Virus record (IMG/VR): IMGVR_UViG_3300020220_000137
Location: 1 to 39,275 of that record
Reading direction: 5' to 3' (one strand)
DNA: 39,275 bases
From: a virus
Shown here: piece by piece, positions 17,601 through 26,340 of the stretch
How positions within the stretch are numbered: the first letter of the stretch is position 1
How the letters are laid out: every line of letters begins with the position of its first letter
Position numbers and translations under genes: made by a program
The notes under the pieces: model-generated
What the model was told of the DNA's origin: nothing
Databases searched by the model: none
What the model saw: the letters and a program-made list of their open reading frames with translations, nothing else

Positions 17601-18228
17601 GCAAATTGTAGACGTAAAATTTATTGCCGAAGAAGTAGAAGGTAAAAAAAATTACTTCATCGAAGGTATTTTTCTACAAGGAGAAATCAAGAATCGTAAT
17701 GGAAGACTGTATCCAATGAGTGTTTTGGATAGAGAAGTTGCTAAATATGATGAAAACTTTATCCAGAGTGGTCGCGCCCTTGGCGAACTTGGTCACCCTG
17801 ATGGTCCATCTTTGAACCTAGATAGAGTTTCACACAAAATTATGCACCTCAAAAAAGAGGGAACCAACTATGTTGGTAGAGCAAAAATTTTGGCAACTCC
17901 CATGGGACAAATTGCAAAGAATCTTCTAGACGAAGGTATCAAACTTGGAGTTTCATCCCGTGGAATGGGCTCTCTTATCAAAAAAGATGGCTATCAAGTA
18001 GTAGCAGATGATTTCATGCTTGCTACAGCTGCAGATATTGTAGCAGATCCTTCAGCTCCTGACGCATTTGTGAATGGAATTATGGAGGGTAAGGAATGGG
18101 TGTGGTCTAATGGCATCCTAAAGGAGTCAGAAGTAGCTTCAATCAAACATTTTATTGATGAATCAACTCTAATCAACCTACAGGAGCGCAAAATTTCCGC
18201 ATTCAAATCCTTTCTAAAAAGTTTATAA
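17584..18228 (+). CDS. 21: Prohead maturation protease gp21
   Basis: A 214-residue serine protease of the herpesvirus-assemblin-like fold that cuts scaffold and capsid proteins after L/I-x-E. Family marks: YFIEGIFLQGEIKNRNGRLYP near residue 24, GELGHPDGPS with catalytic-type His71, and LGVSSRGMGS with the nucleophile-type serine at 124/125. The length equals T4 gp21 (212 aa). It probably matures gp22, gp67, gp23 and the internal protein at 7622. Confidence 0.94.
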   Translation: MKLISEQIVDVKFIAEEVEGKKNYFIEGIFLQGEIKNRNGRLYPMSVLDREVAKYDENFIQSGRALGELGHPDGPSLNLDRVSHKIMHLKKEGTNYVGRAKILATPMGQIAKNLLDEGIKLGVSSRGMGSLIKKDGYQVVADDFMLATAADIVADPSAPDAFVNGIMEGKEWVWSNGILKESEVASIKHFIDESTLINLQERKISAFKSFLKSL

Positions 18229-18230
18229 CG

Positions 18231-18238
18231 TATAAATA
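18231..18238 (+). promoter_or_regulatory. Late promoter (TATAAATA) for gp22
   Basis: Exact late box 2 bp after the gp21 stop and 43 bp upstream of the chosen gp22 start. Confidence 0.85.
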
Positions 18239-18281
18239 ATTGATAGAAAAGCAAATGCCGACTACTAAAGGAGATACAGAA

Positions 18282-19373
18282 ATGTCTACAACCCTTGACA
18301 AAGAGTTTGAGGCGCACATGTCCGAAGAAGAAATTTCTGAGGAAGCAGCTACTGGTTATGCAGCTGTAACAAAGGGCGCTAAATCTGGTGAAAAAATTGA
18401 TCGCAGTGGTGCTAAGTACACTGAGATTGGTGGAACTCGTAATGATTCCGAAGAGGGTGCCAAGGGCACTAAAAATCTAGGTGCAGCAGCAGCAGGCGCT
18501 GTTGGTCATGAGGGAGATAAAACTCTCAAGAATAAGCCTTCCGATGCATCTAGTGCATTGCCAGGAGCACTATCTTCACAAATCTTTGACGAGGTAGAGA
18601 CCGATGAAGAAGAAACAATCAGCGAAGAAGATGCACTTGCATCCCAAGAATATGACTTTGCTGACGATGTTGACGCTCTTGTGGGGGGTGAAGACCTCTC
18701 CGAAGAATTCAAAGATCGTGCAAAAACCATCTTTGAAGCCGCAGTTACTTCTAGAGTAAAAGTAGAAGTTGCTGCAATCCAAGAAGCTTTTGAGAGCGCA
18801 CTTGAAGAACAAGTTGCAGCACTCAAAGAAGAATTGACTACTCAAGTAGATGATTACCTTTCTTATGTTGCTGGTCAATGGATGAATGAAAATACAATCG
18901 CCATTGAGCACGGTATCAAGACTGAGATCGCTGAATCATTCATGAGTGGTCTAAAAGAACTTTTCGTAGAACACAATTTCAGTGTACCCGAAGAGAAATT
19001 CAACATGCTTGACGGCATGGCTGAAGAGCTTGATGATATGGAGCAAAAACTCAACGAGCAAATCGACACCAATGTTCAATTGAACAAACAACTTGGACTT
19101 TTTATGAAAATGGAGATTGTGAGTGAAGTCGCTGCAGGTCTCGCTGAGACTCAGAAGGAGAAGCTTGCTTCTCTGGCAGAGGGTGTTGAGTTTGAAAGTG
19201 AAGCAGATTTTCGCAAGAAAGTCGAAACTATCAAGGAATCCTACTTTACTCGCCGTGATGTAGTTGCAACTACAGACACAACCGAAGATGTAGAACCATT
19301 GGTAGAAGAGACACAGCAAAAGAATACGCCAATGAGCAGATATGTTGATGCTCTTGCACGCTGGTCTAACTAA
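18282..19373 (+). CDS. 22: Prohead scaffold protein gp22
   Basis: A 363-residue acidic, helical protein, the main assembly core that gp23 polymerises around and gp21 later destroys. The ATG at 18282 is chosen over 18240 because AAAGGAG sits at 18267-18273 and the earlier start would fall almost on the late promoter. The chain is Glu/Ala-rich with coiled-coil stretches (EEQVAALKEELTTQVDDYL; MAEELDDMEQKLNEQIDTN). The end (RYVDALARWSN) resembles the conserved tail of gp22 proteins. T4 gp22 is 269 aa, so this one is enlarged at its N-terminus. Confidence 0.9.
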   Translation: MSTTLDKEFEAHMSEEEISEEAATGYAAVTKGAKSGEKIDRSGAKYTEIGGTRNDSEEGAKGTKNLGAAAAGAVGHEGDKTLKNKPSDASSALPGALSSQIFDEVETDEEETISEEDALASQEYDFADDVDALVGGEDLSEEFKDRAKTIFEAAVTSRVKVEVAAIQEAFESALEEQVAALKEELTTQVDDYLSYVAGQWMNENTIAIEHGIKTEIAESFMSGLKELFVEHNFSVPEEKFNMLDGMAEELDDMEQKLNEQIDTNVQLNKQLGLFMKMEIVSEVAAGLAETQKEKLASLAEGVEFESEADFRKKVETIKESYFTRRDVVATTDTTEDVEPLVEETQQKNTPMSRYVDALARWSN

Positions 19374-19385
19374 TTTGTAATTATT

Positions 19386-19393
19386 TGTAAATA
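19386..19393 (+). promoter_or_regulatory. Late promoter variant (TGTAAATA) for gp23
   Basis: Late-type box in the 50-bp gap between 22 and 23, continuing as TAAATAACC, followed by a CGGAG ribosome site (about 19408) before the ATG at 19424. Confidence 0.6.
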
Positions 19394-19423
19394 ACCTTTT
19401 TTCCAAACGGAGTAAACCTAAAA

Positions 19424-20827
19424 ATGGCTGACCTAAGACAACTTCAGGAAAAGTGGGCACCCGTTCTCGACCATGAGTCTCTTGATCCAATCAAAGATCC
19501 TCAAAGACGTGCGGTTGTCGCTCAAATCCTAGAAAACCAAGAAAGAGCTCTTTCTGAAGAAGCTCAAATTCTAACCGAAACAGTTCAAACTGTTGGTACA
19601 GGTGGTTTCGGTGGCGGTGCCACTGCAACTGGTCCTGTAGCTGGTTTCGATCCTGTACTGATCTCATTGATCCGTCGTTCGATGCCACAATTGATCGCCT
19701 ATGATATTGCAGGCGTTCAACCAATGACTGGTCCTACTGGACTCATCTTCGCAATGCGTACTGCATATGGCAGTGAGCGTGATGCTACCAGTGGTGATTT
19801 CCGTGAGGCATTCTTCAACGAGCCAAACGCTGGATTCTCTGGCGGTCGTGGCACTGGACTTGCCAACTACGACCCCACCGCTTCAGGTTCCGCAGTCAAC
19901 GATGCTGAAGGCACCAACCCAGGTCTCCTAAATGACAGCCCTGCTGGCACTTATGAGTTGACTGGAGATGCTACTGGCATGTCAACATCTGACGCTGAAG
20001 GTCAGAGTGATGCTGCTGCAGGTACAGCGTTCCGCGAAATGGGCTTCTCAATCGAGAAGGTAACCGTTACCGCTAAGTCACGCGCCCTCAAGGCAGAATA
20101 CTCGCTAGAACTAGCACAAGACCTCAAGGCTGTTCATGGTCTAGATGCAGAGCAAGAACTCAGCAACATTCTTTCCACTGAGATCCTTGCCGAAATCAAC
20201 CGTGAAGTTGTTCGTACCGTCTACACCAATGCTGTTGCTGGTGCTCAAAACAACACTGCTACTGCTGGTATCTTTGACCTAGACGTTGACTCCAACGGTC
20301 GTTGGTCAGTTGAGAAGTTCAAGGGACTTCTATTCCAGATTGAGCGTGATGCTAACGCTATCGGTCATCAGACTCGTCGTGGGAAGGGCAACATCATGAT
20401 CTGCTCTGCAGACGTTGCTTCAGCACTTGCAATGGCAGGTGTACTTGACTATTCCAGCGGCATCTCTGGTGCAGTTGGTGGTCTAGGCACTGTAGATGAT
20501 ACCTCCAGCACCCTGCTAGGTACTCTAAACGGTCGTATCAAAGTCTATGTTGACCCATATTCTGCAAACGTAAGTGACAAGCACTTCTACGTTGTTGGAT
20601 ACAAGGGATCATCTGCTTATGATGCAGGTCTCTTCTATTGCCCATATGTTCCCCTCCAAATGGTTCGTGCAATCAACCCTAACACCTTCCAGCCCAAGAT
20701 TGGCTTCAAGACTCGTTACGGCATGGTTTCCAACCCATTCGCTCAGGGTCTCACCCAAGGCAGTGGCGCTCTTACCGCCAACAGCAACAAGTACTACAGA
20801 AGAGTACAAGTCAAGAACCTCATGTGA
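19424..20827 (+). CDS. 23: Major capsid protein gp23
   Basis: A 467-residue HK97-fold capsid protein, shorter than T4 gp23 (521 aa) and typical of marine T4-like phages. The N-terminal ~60 residues form the delta domain removed by gp21; L/I-x-E cleavage-type sites include ILE (35-37), LSE (43-45) and LTE (50-52). The body has VAGFDPVLISLIRRSMPQL, VQPMTGPTGLIFAMR and the C-terminal RYGMVSNPF. Codons are strongly enriched for C-ending forms (AAC, TTC, ACC, GGC) compared with the AT-rich recombination genes, as expected for the most abundant product. It ends 22 bp before a strong terminator. Confidence 0.98.
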   Translation: MADLRQLQEKWAPVLDHESLDPIKDPQRRAVVAQILENQERALSEEAQILTETVQTVGTGGFGGGATATGPVAGFDPVLISLIRRSMPQLIAYDIAGVQPMTGPTGLIFAMRTAYGSERDATSGDFREAFFNEPNAGFSGGRGTGLANYDPTASGSAVNDAEGTNPGLLNDSPAGTYELTGDATGMSTSDAEGQSDAAAGTAFREMGFSIEKVTVTAKSRALKAEYSLELAQDLKAVHGLDAEQELSNILSTEILAEINREVVRTVYTNAVAGAQNNTATAGIFDLDVDSNGRWSVEKFKGLLFQIERDANAIGHQTRRGKGNIMICSADVASALAMAGVLDYSSGISGAVGGLGTVDDTSSTLLGTLNGRIKVYVDPYSANVSDKHFYVVGYKGSSAYDAGLFYCPYVPLQMVRAINPNTFQPKIGFKTRYGMVSNPFAQGLTQGSGALTANSNKYYRRVQVKNLM

Positions 20828-20849
20828 GTCACTTTGGTTCTGTTCATGG

Positions 20850-20870
20850 GGGTCCTTCGGGACCCTTTTT
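20850..20870 (+). terminator. Intrinsic terminator after gp23
   Basis: A GGGTCC stem, stable TTCG tetraloop, GGACCC stem, then TTTTT. It closes the structural operon and would isolate the highly expressed capsid gene from gp3 and uvsY. Confidence 0.92.
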
Positions 20871-20878
20871 ATTTGTCC

Positions 20879-20886
20879 GATAAATA
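20879..20886 (+). promoter_or_regulatory. Late promoter variant (GATAAATA) for gp3
   Basis: A one-base variant of the late box placed right after the gp23 terminator and 21 bp before the next ATG, so gp3 can be transcribed independently. Confidence 0.65.
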
Positions 20887-20907
20887 GTCTATACCCGAGA
20901 AATCGAT

Positions 20908-21489
20908 ATGTCTAGCTGGTACGAAAGAGAAATCAAAAATAAAAATTATTTGTCGCCAATTGGTTTCCGTTTGATCATTACCAAGGCACCAAAAACTTCT
21001 TTCTTGTGTCAAGAAGTGCAGATTCCTTCCGTTAGTTTGGGACGAGTCGATGTTCCATACAGAGGGTTTACACCGTTTCCAGTTGAAGGTAATGTGAAAT
21101 ACGGTGAATTTACTATGGAGTTTTTGATTGATGAAGATCTTACAAATTATCTAGAAATCCATGATTGGATACGTGGTCTAGGTACTCCATCAGGTGTTGA
21201 GGATAGAGTGAAGTACTTAGATCCTAAAAGATCCGTTACTGATTTAGCACCATCTATGAAAGCTGTAGAGCAAACATCGGATGCAACTCTAATCATACAG
21301 AATAATAATTTTGCTACAAATTTTGAAATTGTCTTTAGGGATATGTTTCCAACTGATTTGGCACCGCTGCCATTCAGTGTTGTCGGTAGTGATAATGACT
21401 ATCTAACCTCACGAGTAACCTTTGCATACACTTATTTTGATATCGTAAGATCTTATGACGGGCAGGGAATACCTCAACGCGGAGCTTGA
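20908..21489 (+). CDS. 3: Tail tube terminator, gp3-like
   Basis: A 193-residue protein with a tail-tube-like fold pattern: the strands VQIPSVSLGRVDVPYRGF and VKYGEFTMEFLIDEDL echo gp19 (MGVIEVPYRGR). In cyanophages the gene after 23 is usually the tail completion protein gp3, which caps the tube; T4 gp3 has 176 residues. It has its own late-type promoter. The name depends on synteny as much as on sequence; a gp54-like tube initiator is the alternative. Confidence 0.68.
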   Translation: MSSWYEREIKNKNYLSPIGFRLIITKAPKTSFLCQEVQIPSVSLGRVDVPYRGFTPFPVEGNVKYGEFTMEFLIDEDLTNYLEIHDWIRGLGTPSGVEDRVKYLDPKRSVTDLAPSMKAVEQTSDATLIIQNNNFATNFEIVFRDMFPTDLAPLPFSVVGSDNDYLTSRVTFAYTYFDIVRSYDGQGIPQRGA

Positions 21490-21514
21490 TTTTTCCTCAA
21501 ATCCATGCTAGGAT
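21486..21514 (+). promoter_or_regulatory. Possible early promoter before the uvsY block
   Basis: TTGATT (21486-21491), 17-bp spacer, TAGGAT (21509-21514) with an upstream TG (TGCTAGGAT, extended -10). Each box has two mismatches from consensus. Position at the switch from late to recombination genes supports it. Confidence 0.4.
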
Positions 21515-21536
21515 ACACAAAATTACTAAAACCAAG

Positions 21537-21716
21537 ATGAACACCTGGGCAGAAGACTACTTAGAAAAAAAACCTGGTCTATCAGCATTTCAAATTCAGT
21601 TGTTGAAAGAAGGTCCAAAAGGTCTCAGTCAAGCATGGGCGCTTGGAGCAATGAAGAGAGACTGGGATAAACATTTCAAAACTCGGATTGTGGAGAATAC
21701 CCTGGATGAATCTTGA
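21537..21716 (+). CDS. 59-aa hypothetical protein upstream of uvsY
   Basis: Start chosen at 21537 (MNTWAEDYLEKKPG); the upstream in-frame ATG at 21486 sits inside the gp3 stop and the possible promoter. The product is a small charged helical protein with two Trp residues (LSQAWALGAMKRDWDKHF). It overlaps uvsY by 11 nt, so it is probably co-translated with it. No family recognised. Confidence 0.6.
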   Translation: MNTWAEDYLEKKPGLSAFQIQLLKEGPKGLSQAWALGAMKRDWDKHFKTRIVENTLDES

Positions 21717-22134
21717 AAAAATACAAGAGATTTGGAAAAAAGATAGTGTGATGGACAATGATCTTCTGTGTGAGGAATCTACTAAGATTCCTCAACTTCA
21801 TCAGAAGTATATGGAATTATTCAATACTTTCTTCCTAATGAAGAAAGACCTTGAGGTAAAACTCAAAGTAATCAAGAGAGATAAGTGGTTATATTATAAG
21901 GGCAGAGCGCCTGCTGAAGTGTATAAAAATATGCCATTCGATTTGAAACTCACCACTAGAGAAGAAATTGATATGTTCATCGAAGCTGATGAAGACTATC
22001 AAAGAGCACTTCTAAAACTAGACTACATAGAACAGACAATAACATTTTTAGATTCGGTTCTGAGACAAATAAACAACAGAACCTATCAAATAAAGAATGC
22101 TATTGAGTGGCAAAAGTTTCAGAATGGATTATGA
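21706..22134 (+). CDS. uvsY: Recombination mediator UvsY
   Basis: A 142-residue protein with the length (T4: 137 aa) and pattern of UvsY, which loads the UvsX recombinase on gp32-coated single-stranded DNA. The start at 21706 (MNLEKIQEIWKKDSVMDN) parallels T4 (MRLEDLQEELKKDVFIDS). The basic centre LKVIKRDKWLYYKGRAP matches the ARLDYYSGR region. UvsX is not in this window. Overlaps the next gene by 4 nt. Confidence 0.88.
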   Translation: MNLEKIQEIWKKDSVMDNDLLCEESTKIPQLHQKYMELFNTFFLMKKDLEVKLKVIKRDKWLYYKGRAPAEVYKNMPFDLKLTTREEIDMFIEADEDYQRALLKLDYIEQTITFLDSVLRQINNRTYQIKNAIEWQKFQNGL

Positions 22135-22688
22135 GATACGGTGAACCATACGTCATCATGGAAGTTCCCCCTATTACTTGGGGGAACGTTACAAAACATC
22201 TAGATAACATTATTACTGAACAAGCAAAATTGTTTAGTAAAGATGGTTGGGAAGATAAAAGCAGTGTTAGAGATTCATTGGTTGGATGGGTCTCAGAGCC
22301 TAGTATCTTAGATTTATTCTTTGATATGGGGGAAGAAGCAAATAAAGCATGTGGATGGAATTTGAATATTCAATATTTGGAACCATTGCAATACACTGTG
22401 TACCATAAAGATGGATTTTATGATTGGCATGTGGATCAACATTCAAAAGTTGTTGATCGTGAGGTTAGAAAAATTTCTTTTACATGCTGGGTGAACGATG
22501 AATATGAGGGAGGTGAATTTGATTTAGAAGTGGGTAATCCAAATGATGAGGTTCGCTACAAAACTTTTGTGCGTGAACCAGGAAAAGTTATTTTCTTTAT
22601 GTCAGATTGGTTTCATCGTGTACGTCCAATTCGTTCTGGTGTACGTAAATCTCTAGTTGGTTGGTTTTCGGGTCCTCAATATGTCTAA
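22131..22688 (+). CDS. 2OG-Fe(II) oxygenase (PKHD/prolyl-hydroxylase type)
   Basis: A 185-residue double-stranded beta-helix dioxygenase that would use 2-oxoglutarate, O2 and Fe(II). Iron ligands are His100 and Asp102 (DWHVDQHS) and His162 (DWFHRVRP); Arg172 fits the 2-oxoglutarate clamp. ATG 22131 (ATGA overlap with uvsY) is preferred to the GTG at 22107. The substrate is unknown. Its place between uvsY and uvsW, with an 8-nt overlap into uvsW, ties its expression to recombination genes. Such oxygenases are frequent in cyanophages. Confidence 0.9.
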   Translation: MRYGEPYVIMEVPPITWGNVTKHLDNIITEQAKLFSKDGWEDKSSVRDSLVGWVSEPSILDLFFDMGEEANKACGWNLNIQYLEPLQYTVYHKDGFYDWHVDQHSKVVDREVRKISFTCWVNDEYEGGEFDLEVGNPNDEVRYKTFVREPGKVIFFMSDWFHRVRPIRSGVRKSLVGWFSGPQYV

Positions 22689-24144
22689 TATCAAAATTCG
22701 TAAGAAGAATGAAGTCTATCTAAAAATAGAAACAGAACCTCATATTCATTATGAGTTGTCTGAATTTTTCTGTTTTGAAGTAGAGTCTGCAAAGTTTATG
22801 CAGAGGCAGCAACGTTTCAAACGTTGGGATGGAAAGATTCGTCTATACTCACCTGGAACGGGAGAAATATATTGTGGTCTTATTGACTATCTTACTCAGT
22901 GGGCAAATGAACGTGGATACTCATATGAATTTGAGGAGTGCAAATTTTTTGGTCATCCAAAAGAAGAGAATGAATGGATCACTCCTGAGGGGACTGTAAC
23001 TTTCGTAAAATCTCTGGGTCTACCACATCATGTGAGGGCGTATCAGTATAAAGCTGTATACGAGGCACTACGATATAATAGACGACTTTTATTATCACCA
23101 ACAGCTTCTGGAAAGAGTCTGATGATTTATTCATTGGTTCGTTATCATGTGAATGCTTCTAGAAATGTGCTCATCGTTGTGCCTACAACTTCTCTCGTTG
23201 AGCAGATGTATAAAGACTTTGAGGAATACGGATGGATGGCATCCAAATATTGCCACAAGATTTATGCGGGGGCAGAAAAATACACTAAACATCAGGTAGT
23301 AATTACCACTTGGCAATCTGTCTATAAGGAACCTCGTTCTTGGTTTGATAGATTTGATGTTGTAATCGGTGATGAGGCACACCTTTTCAAAGCTAAGTCT
23401 CTTACTACGCTGATGTCTAAGTTGCATGAATGTAAGTATCGTATTGGATTTACTGGAACATTAGATGGTAGCAATACAAATCAATTAGTTCTTGAAGGAG
23501 TATTCGGTAGGTGCAGTCAAGTAACTAAAACTAGTGAGTTGATGAAGTCTGGGCATGTAGCAAACTTGAAAGTGAGAGTTTTAGTTCTTCAACATAAACC
23601 ACAGACATTTACAAACTATCATGAGGAGATAGACTATTTAGTTTCTAACGTTGAAAGAAATAAATTTATTCGTCGCTTGTGTCAAGATTTAGAAGGAAAC
23701 ACACTACTACTCGTCAACTATGTCGAGAAGCATGGAGACCCACTTTATGAACTGATAAATAGTAGTACTGACAGACCAGTATTTTATGTACATGGTGGTG
23801 TAGATGTTGATGACCGAGAAAGAGTTCGATCAATAACAGAAGAATCACATAATGCAATTATTGTTGCTACATACGGAACATTCTCAACAGGCATCAATAT
23901 TAGAAATCTACATAATGTCATATTTGCATCTCCCTCAAAATCGAGGGTTCGCAATCTTCAATCAATCGGACGTGTTCTGAGAAAGGGCGACAATAAATTA
24001 CAAGCAGTCCTCTATGACATTGCTGATGACATATCGAAAGGTAGGTCAAAAAGAAATTATACTCTAAATCATTTGATTGAACGGATCAAAGTTTATAGTG
24101 AAGAAAAATTTGATTATGAAATTTTAGAAGTAAAACTAGAGTAA
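22681..24144 (+). CDS. uvsW: DNA/RNA helicase UvsW
   Basis: A 487-residue superfamily 2 helicase. In T4 it unwinds R-loops, regresses forks and helps shut off origin replication in favour of recombination. It has an N-terminal substrate domain (about 1-110), Walker A SPTASGKS (139-146), DEAH at 231-234, and motif VI QSIGRVLRKGD. T4 UvsW is 503 aa. The start at 22681 gives MSNIKIRKKNEVYLKIE, with an 8-nt overlap with the oxygenase gene. Confidence 0.95.
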   Translation: MSNIKIRKKNEVYLKIETEPHIHYELSEFFCFEVESAKFMQRQQRFKRWDGKIRLYSPGTGEIYCGLIDYLTQWANERGYSYEFEECKFFGHPKEENEWITPEGTVTFVKSLGLPHHVRAYQYKAVYEALRYNRRLLLSPTASGKSLMIYSLVRYHVNASRNVLIVVPTTSLVEQMYKDFEEYGWMASKYCHKIYAGAEKYTKHQVVITTWQSVYKEPRSWFDRFDVVIGDEAHLFKAKSLTTLMSKLHECKYRIGFTGTLDGSNTNQLVLEGVFGRCSQVTKTSELMKSGHVANLKVRVLVLQHKPQTFTNYHEEIDYLVSNVERNKFIRRLCQDLEGNTLLLVNYVEKHGDPLYELINSSTDRPVFYVHGGVDVDDRERVRSITEESHNAIIVATYGTFSTGINIRNLHNVIFASPSKSRVRNLQSIGRVLRKGDNKLQAVLYDIADDISKGRSKRNYTLNHLIERIKVYSEEKFDYEILEVKLE

Positions 24145-24148
24145 ACGT

Positions 24149-24598
24149 ATGCTCAACTATGTAAGACAAGATGAAGAATTTTACTGCCACCTCAAGTTGG
24201 TTAGTAACGATGAAATCATGGGTAAATGTGTAGTTCATTTTGATGATGAACTACAAAAGAGAGTTGTGTTTGTACAAGAACCTGTGCAAATTACTATCTT
24301 CTTGAACGAACGCCCAGATGGTAAGACGGTTCGTGGAATAGGATTCACTAAGTGGATGCAATTTTCAGATGAAGATTTTTTCATCATCACTGAAGATCAT
24401 GTTGTGAGCATGGCAAGTCTTGCCCCTGACATGATAGAAATGTATGAGAAATTTTTGGTGTCGGAGGAAGAAGATAAAATCAAAGATGAAGATATGGATA
24501 AACTGAAGAAAAATGCTGCCAAACCCGAAAAGATGTTAGGTCACATAGGAACAATTGAAGAGGCTAGAAAGAAGTTTGAAGCTATGTTCAAGCTATAG
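24149..24598 (+). CDS. 149-aa acidic hypothetical protein, possibly LSm-like
   Basis: The first 95 residues read as a small five-stranded barrel (CHLKLVSNDEIMGKCVVHFD; KRVVFVQEPVQITIFL; EDFFIITEDHVVSMASL), a layout like LSm/SH3-type barrels that include regulators of mRNA. A charged helical tail follows (KIKDEDMDKLKKNAAKPE). It starts 4 bp after uvsW, and about 50 bp after its stop is the promoter that drives gp55. The LSm comparison is inference from strand pattern; no function is established. Confidence 0.65.
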   Translation: MLNYVRQDEEFYCHLKLVSNDEIMGKCVVHFDDELQKRVVFVQEPVQITIFLNERPDGKTVRGIGFTKWMQFSDEDFFIITEDHVVSMASLAPDMIEMYEKFLVSEEEDKIKDEDMDKLKKNAAKPEKMLGHIGTIEEARKKFEAMFKL

Positions 24599-24648
24599 AT
24601 ATTGAATTTCAACCCTTACAGTGTTGATTGTACTGAAAAAAGTGACCA

Positions 24649-24677
24649 TTGTCAAGTCCTTTATTATGTGTTATACT
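24649..24677 (+). promoter_or_regulatory. Host-type sigma-70 promoter for gp55
   Basis: -35 TTGTCA (24649-24654), 17-bp spacer, -10 TATACT (24672-24677). It lies in a 167-bp intergenic region and would start transcription near 24684, ahead of the late sigma factor. Early or middle expression of gp55 is what the T4 programme requires. Confidence 0.8.
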
Positions 24678-24765
24678 TTAGAGACTTACAAACGTAACAA
24701 TGATATCAACCGCAGTCACCTGGCCACCAGTGTCAAATTCAACTTGTAATAACCAGACATCAATA

Positions 24766-25293
24766 ATGAAGAAAAGAAAAGAAAAAGAACACTACGTTGA
24801 TAACAAAAAATTCCTTGAAGAGGTTATTCGTCTTCGCAATTTTTTTGCTGAGGGAAAGGACCTTGGGCACAATAACTATAAGGAAACTATCCTCTACTTT
24901 AGAAACCATAAAGATAGAAGAACCTCTGTAAAGTTTGTAAGATGTTATGAGTACTTGGGTGGAGTCTTCAAAAAAATTGCTAATCACTTATCATACAAAC
25001 CAAATTTCATCAACTACATGTATAAAGATGATATGATTTGTGATGGAATAGAAAACTGCATTCAGTACGTTCAAAATTTCAATCCCAGTAAGGGCGGTAA
25101 TCCGTTTGCATATTTTACGCAAATCGTGTATTATGCTTTTCTAAGACGTATCGCCAAAGAAAAACGTCAACTTGATATCAAAGATAAGATTATTGAAAAG
25201 TCTGGATTCAATGAAATTGCCTCTGTTGACGGTGACTCACCCTCTTCATATAATCAGATCAAATCAAAAATTGAAATGAGAATGAACTACTGA
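24766..25293 (+). CDS. 55: Late sigma factor gp55
   Basis: A 175-residue sigma-70-related factor that directs host RNA polymerase to the TATAAATA late promoters when tethered to the gp45 clamp. It aligns with T4 gp55 (185 aa): HYVDNKKFLEE matches YNYVNNKELLQ, and MICDGIENCIQYVQNFNPSK plus NPFAYFTQIVYYAFLRRI match the region-2 core. The start at 24766 gives the T4-like N-terminus; an in-frame ATG at 24700 (22 residues longer) is possible. Neither start has a clear SD. Confidence 0.92.
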   Translation: MKKRKEKEHYVDNKKFLEEVIRLRNFFAEGKDLGHNNYKETILYFRNHKDRRTSVKFVRCYEYLGGVFKKIANHLSYKPNFINYMYKDDMICDGIENCIQYVQNFNPSKGGNPFAYFTQIVYYAFLRRIAKEKRQLDIKDKIIEKSGFNEIASVDGDSPSSYNQIKSKIEMRMNY

Positions 25294-26336
25294 TGAAAAT
25301 TTTGCTTATTACTGATCAGCATTTTGGTGTACGTAATGACAACCAGGCGTACATTGAGATGTATAAAAAATTCTATAGTAATCTTGTAATCCCATTCATT
25401 GACAAAACGGGAATTGATACTGTTATTTGTCTAGGTGATACATTTGATAAACGTAAGTCAATCAACTTTATGTCTCTAGAAGAGGCAAAGACTATGTGGT
25501 TTGATCGCCTACAAGAACTAGGAGTGAAGATGTACATGCTTGTAGGAAATCATGATATCTACTATAAAAATACCCTACGAATCAATGCCCCTACCGAATT
25601 ACTTGGAGAGTACGAATACATCGATATTATTGATACCCCTTGCACTCGGACTATTGGGGATCTGGATATACTGTTTCTTCCTTGGATTTGTGATTCAACT
25701 AGAGATCGATCCTTCAGAGAAATCCAAAATACTACTGCTAGGGTCTGCATGGGTCATCTTGAACTTGCTGGTTTTGAGGCTCATCCTGGTTCCGTTATGG
25801 TAGGAGGTATGGATGAAACTATCTTTAGTAAGTTTGACAAAGTATTCTCTGGTCATTTTCATATGAAATCTTCAAGAGGAAATATCAACTATCTTGGAAA
25901 CCCATATCAACTCTATTGGAATGACTATGGATGTAAGAGAGGATTCCATGTATTTGATACTGAAACTTTGAAGACTACTTTCTATCGTAATCCATATGAT
26001 ATGTTTAGAAAAATCTATTACAATGCAGATGGCATTCGTTATGATAACGATCAACCATTGGAAGGAACGTATGTAAAATTGATTGTTGAAGATAAACAGA
26101 ATCATGCTAACTTTAGTGAATTCGTAAGAACTCTTCAAGAACAATCACCAGCAGATCTCAACATCATTGAAAATTTTTGTGTAGATTTAGAAAACGGTGT
26201 TGAAGTTCTGGAAACCGAAGACACCCTAACTATGTTAGAGACCTACATAGAAGAAGCGAAAGATTCCATCAAAGGAGATACCGAGTCAATCAAAAAACTT
26301 ATCAAGTCCCTTTACGTAGAAGCATGTGAAATCTGA
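25293..26336 (+). CDS. 47: Recombination nuclease gp47 (Mre11/SbcD-type)
   Basis: A 347-residue metallophosphoesterase forming the gp46/47 complex that resects DNA ends for recombination-dependent replication. The phosphoesterase motifs are all present: DQHFG (8-12), LGDTFDKR (48-54), VGNHD (84-88), GHLEL (154-158) and GHFH (187-190). T4 gp47 is 339 aa. It overlaps the gp55 stop by one base, and one small gene separates it from gp46. Confidence 0.97.
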   Translation: MKILLITDQHFGVRNDNQAYIEMYKKFYSNLVIPFIDKTGIDTVICLGDTFDKRKSINFMSLEEAKTMWFDRLQELGVKMYMLVGNHDIYYKNTLRINAPTELLGEYEYIDIIDTPCTRTIGDLDILFLPWICDSTRDRSFREIQNTTARVCMGHLELAGFEAHPGSVMVGGMDETIFSKFDKVFSGHFHMKSSRGNINYLGNPYQLYWNDYGCKRGFHVFDTETLKTTFYRNPYDMFRKIYYNADGIRYDNDQPLEGTYVKLIVEDKQNHANFSEFVRTLQEQSPADLNIIENFCVDLENGVEVLETEDTLTMLETYIEEAKDSIKGDTESIKKLIKSLYVEACEI

Positions 26337-26340
26337 TCAG

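Noticed and set aside
22107-22130. GTG start for the first oxygenase
   Set aside because: ATG 22131 forms a standard ATGA overlap with uvsY and leaves a complete domain.
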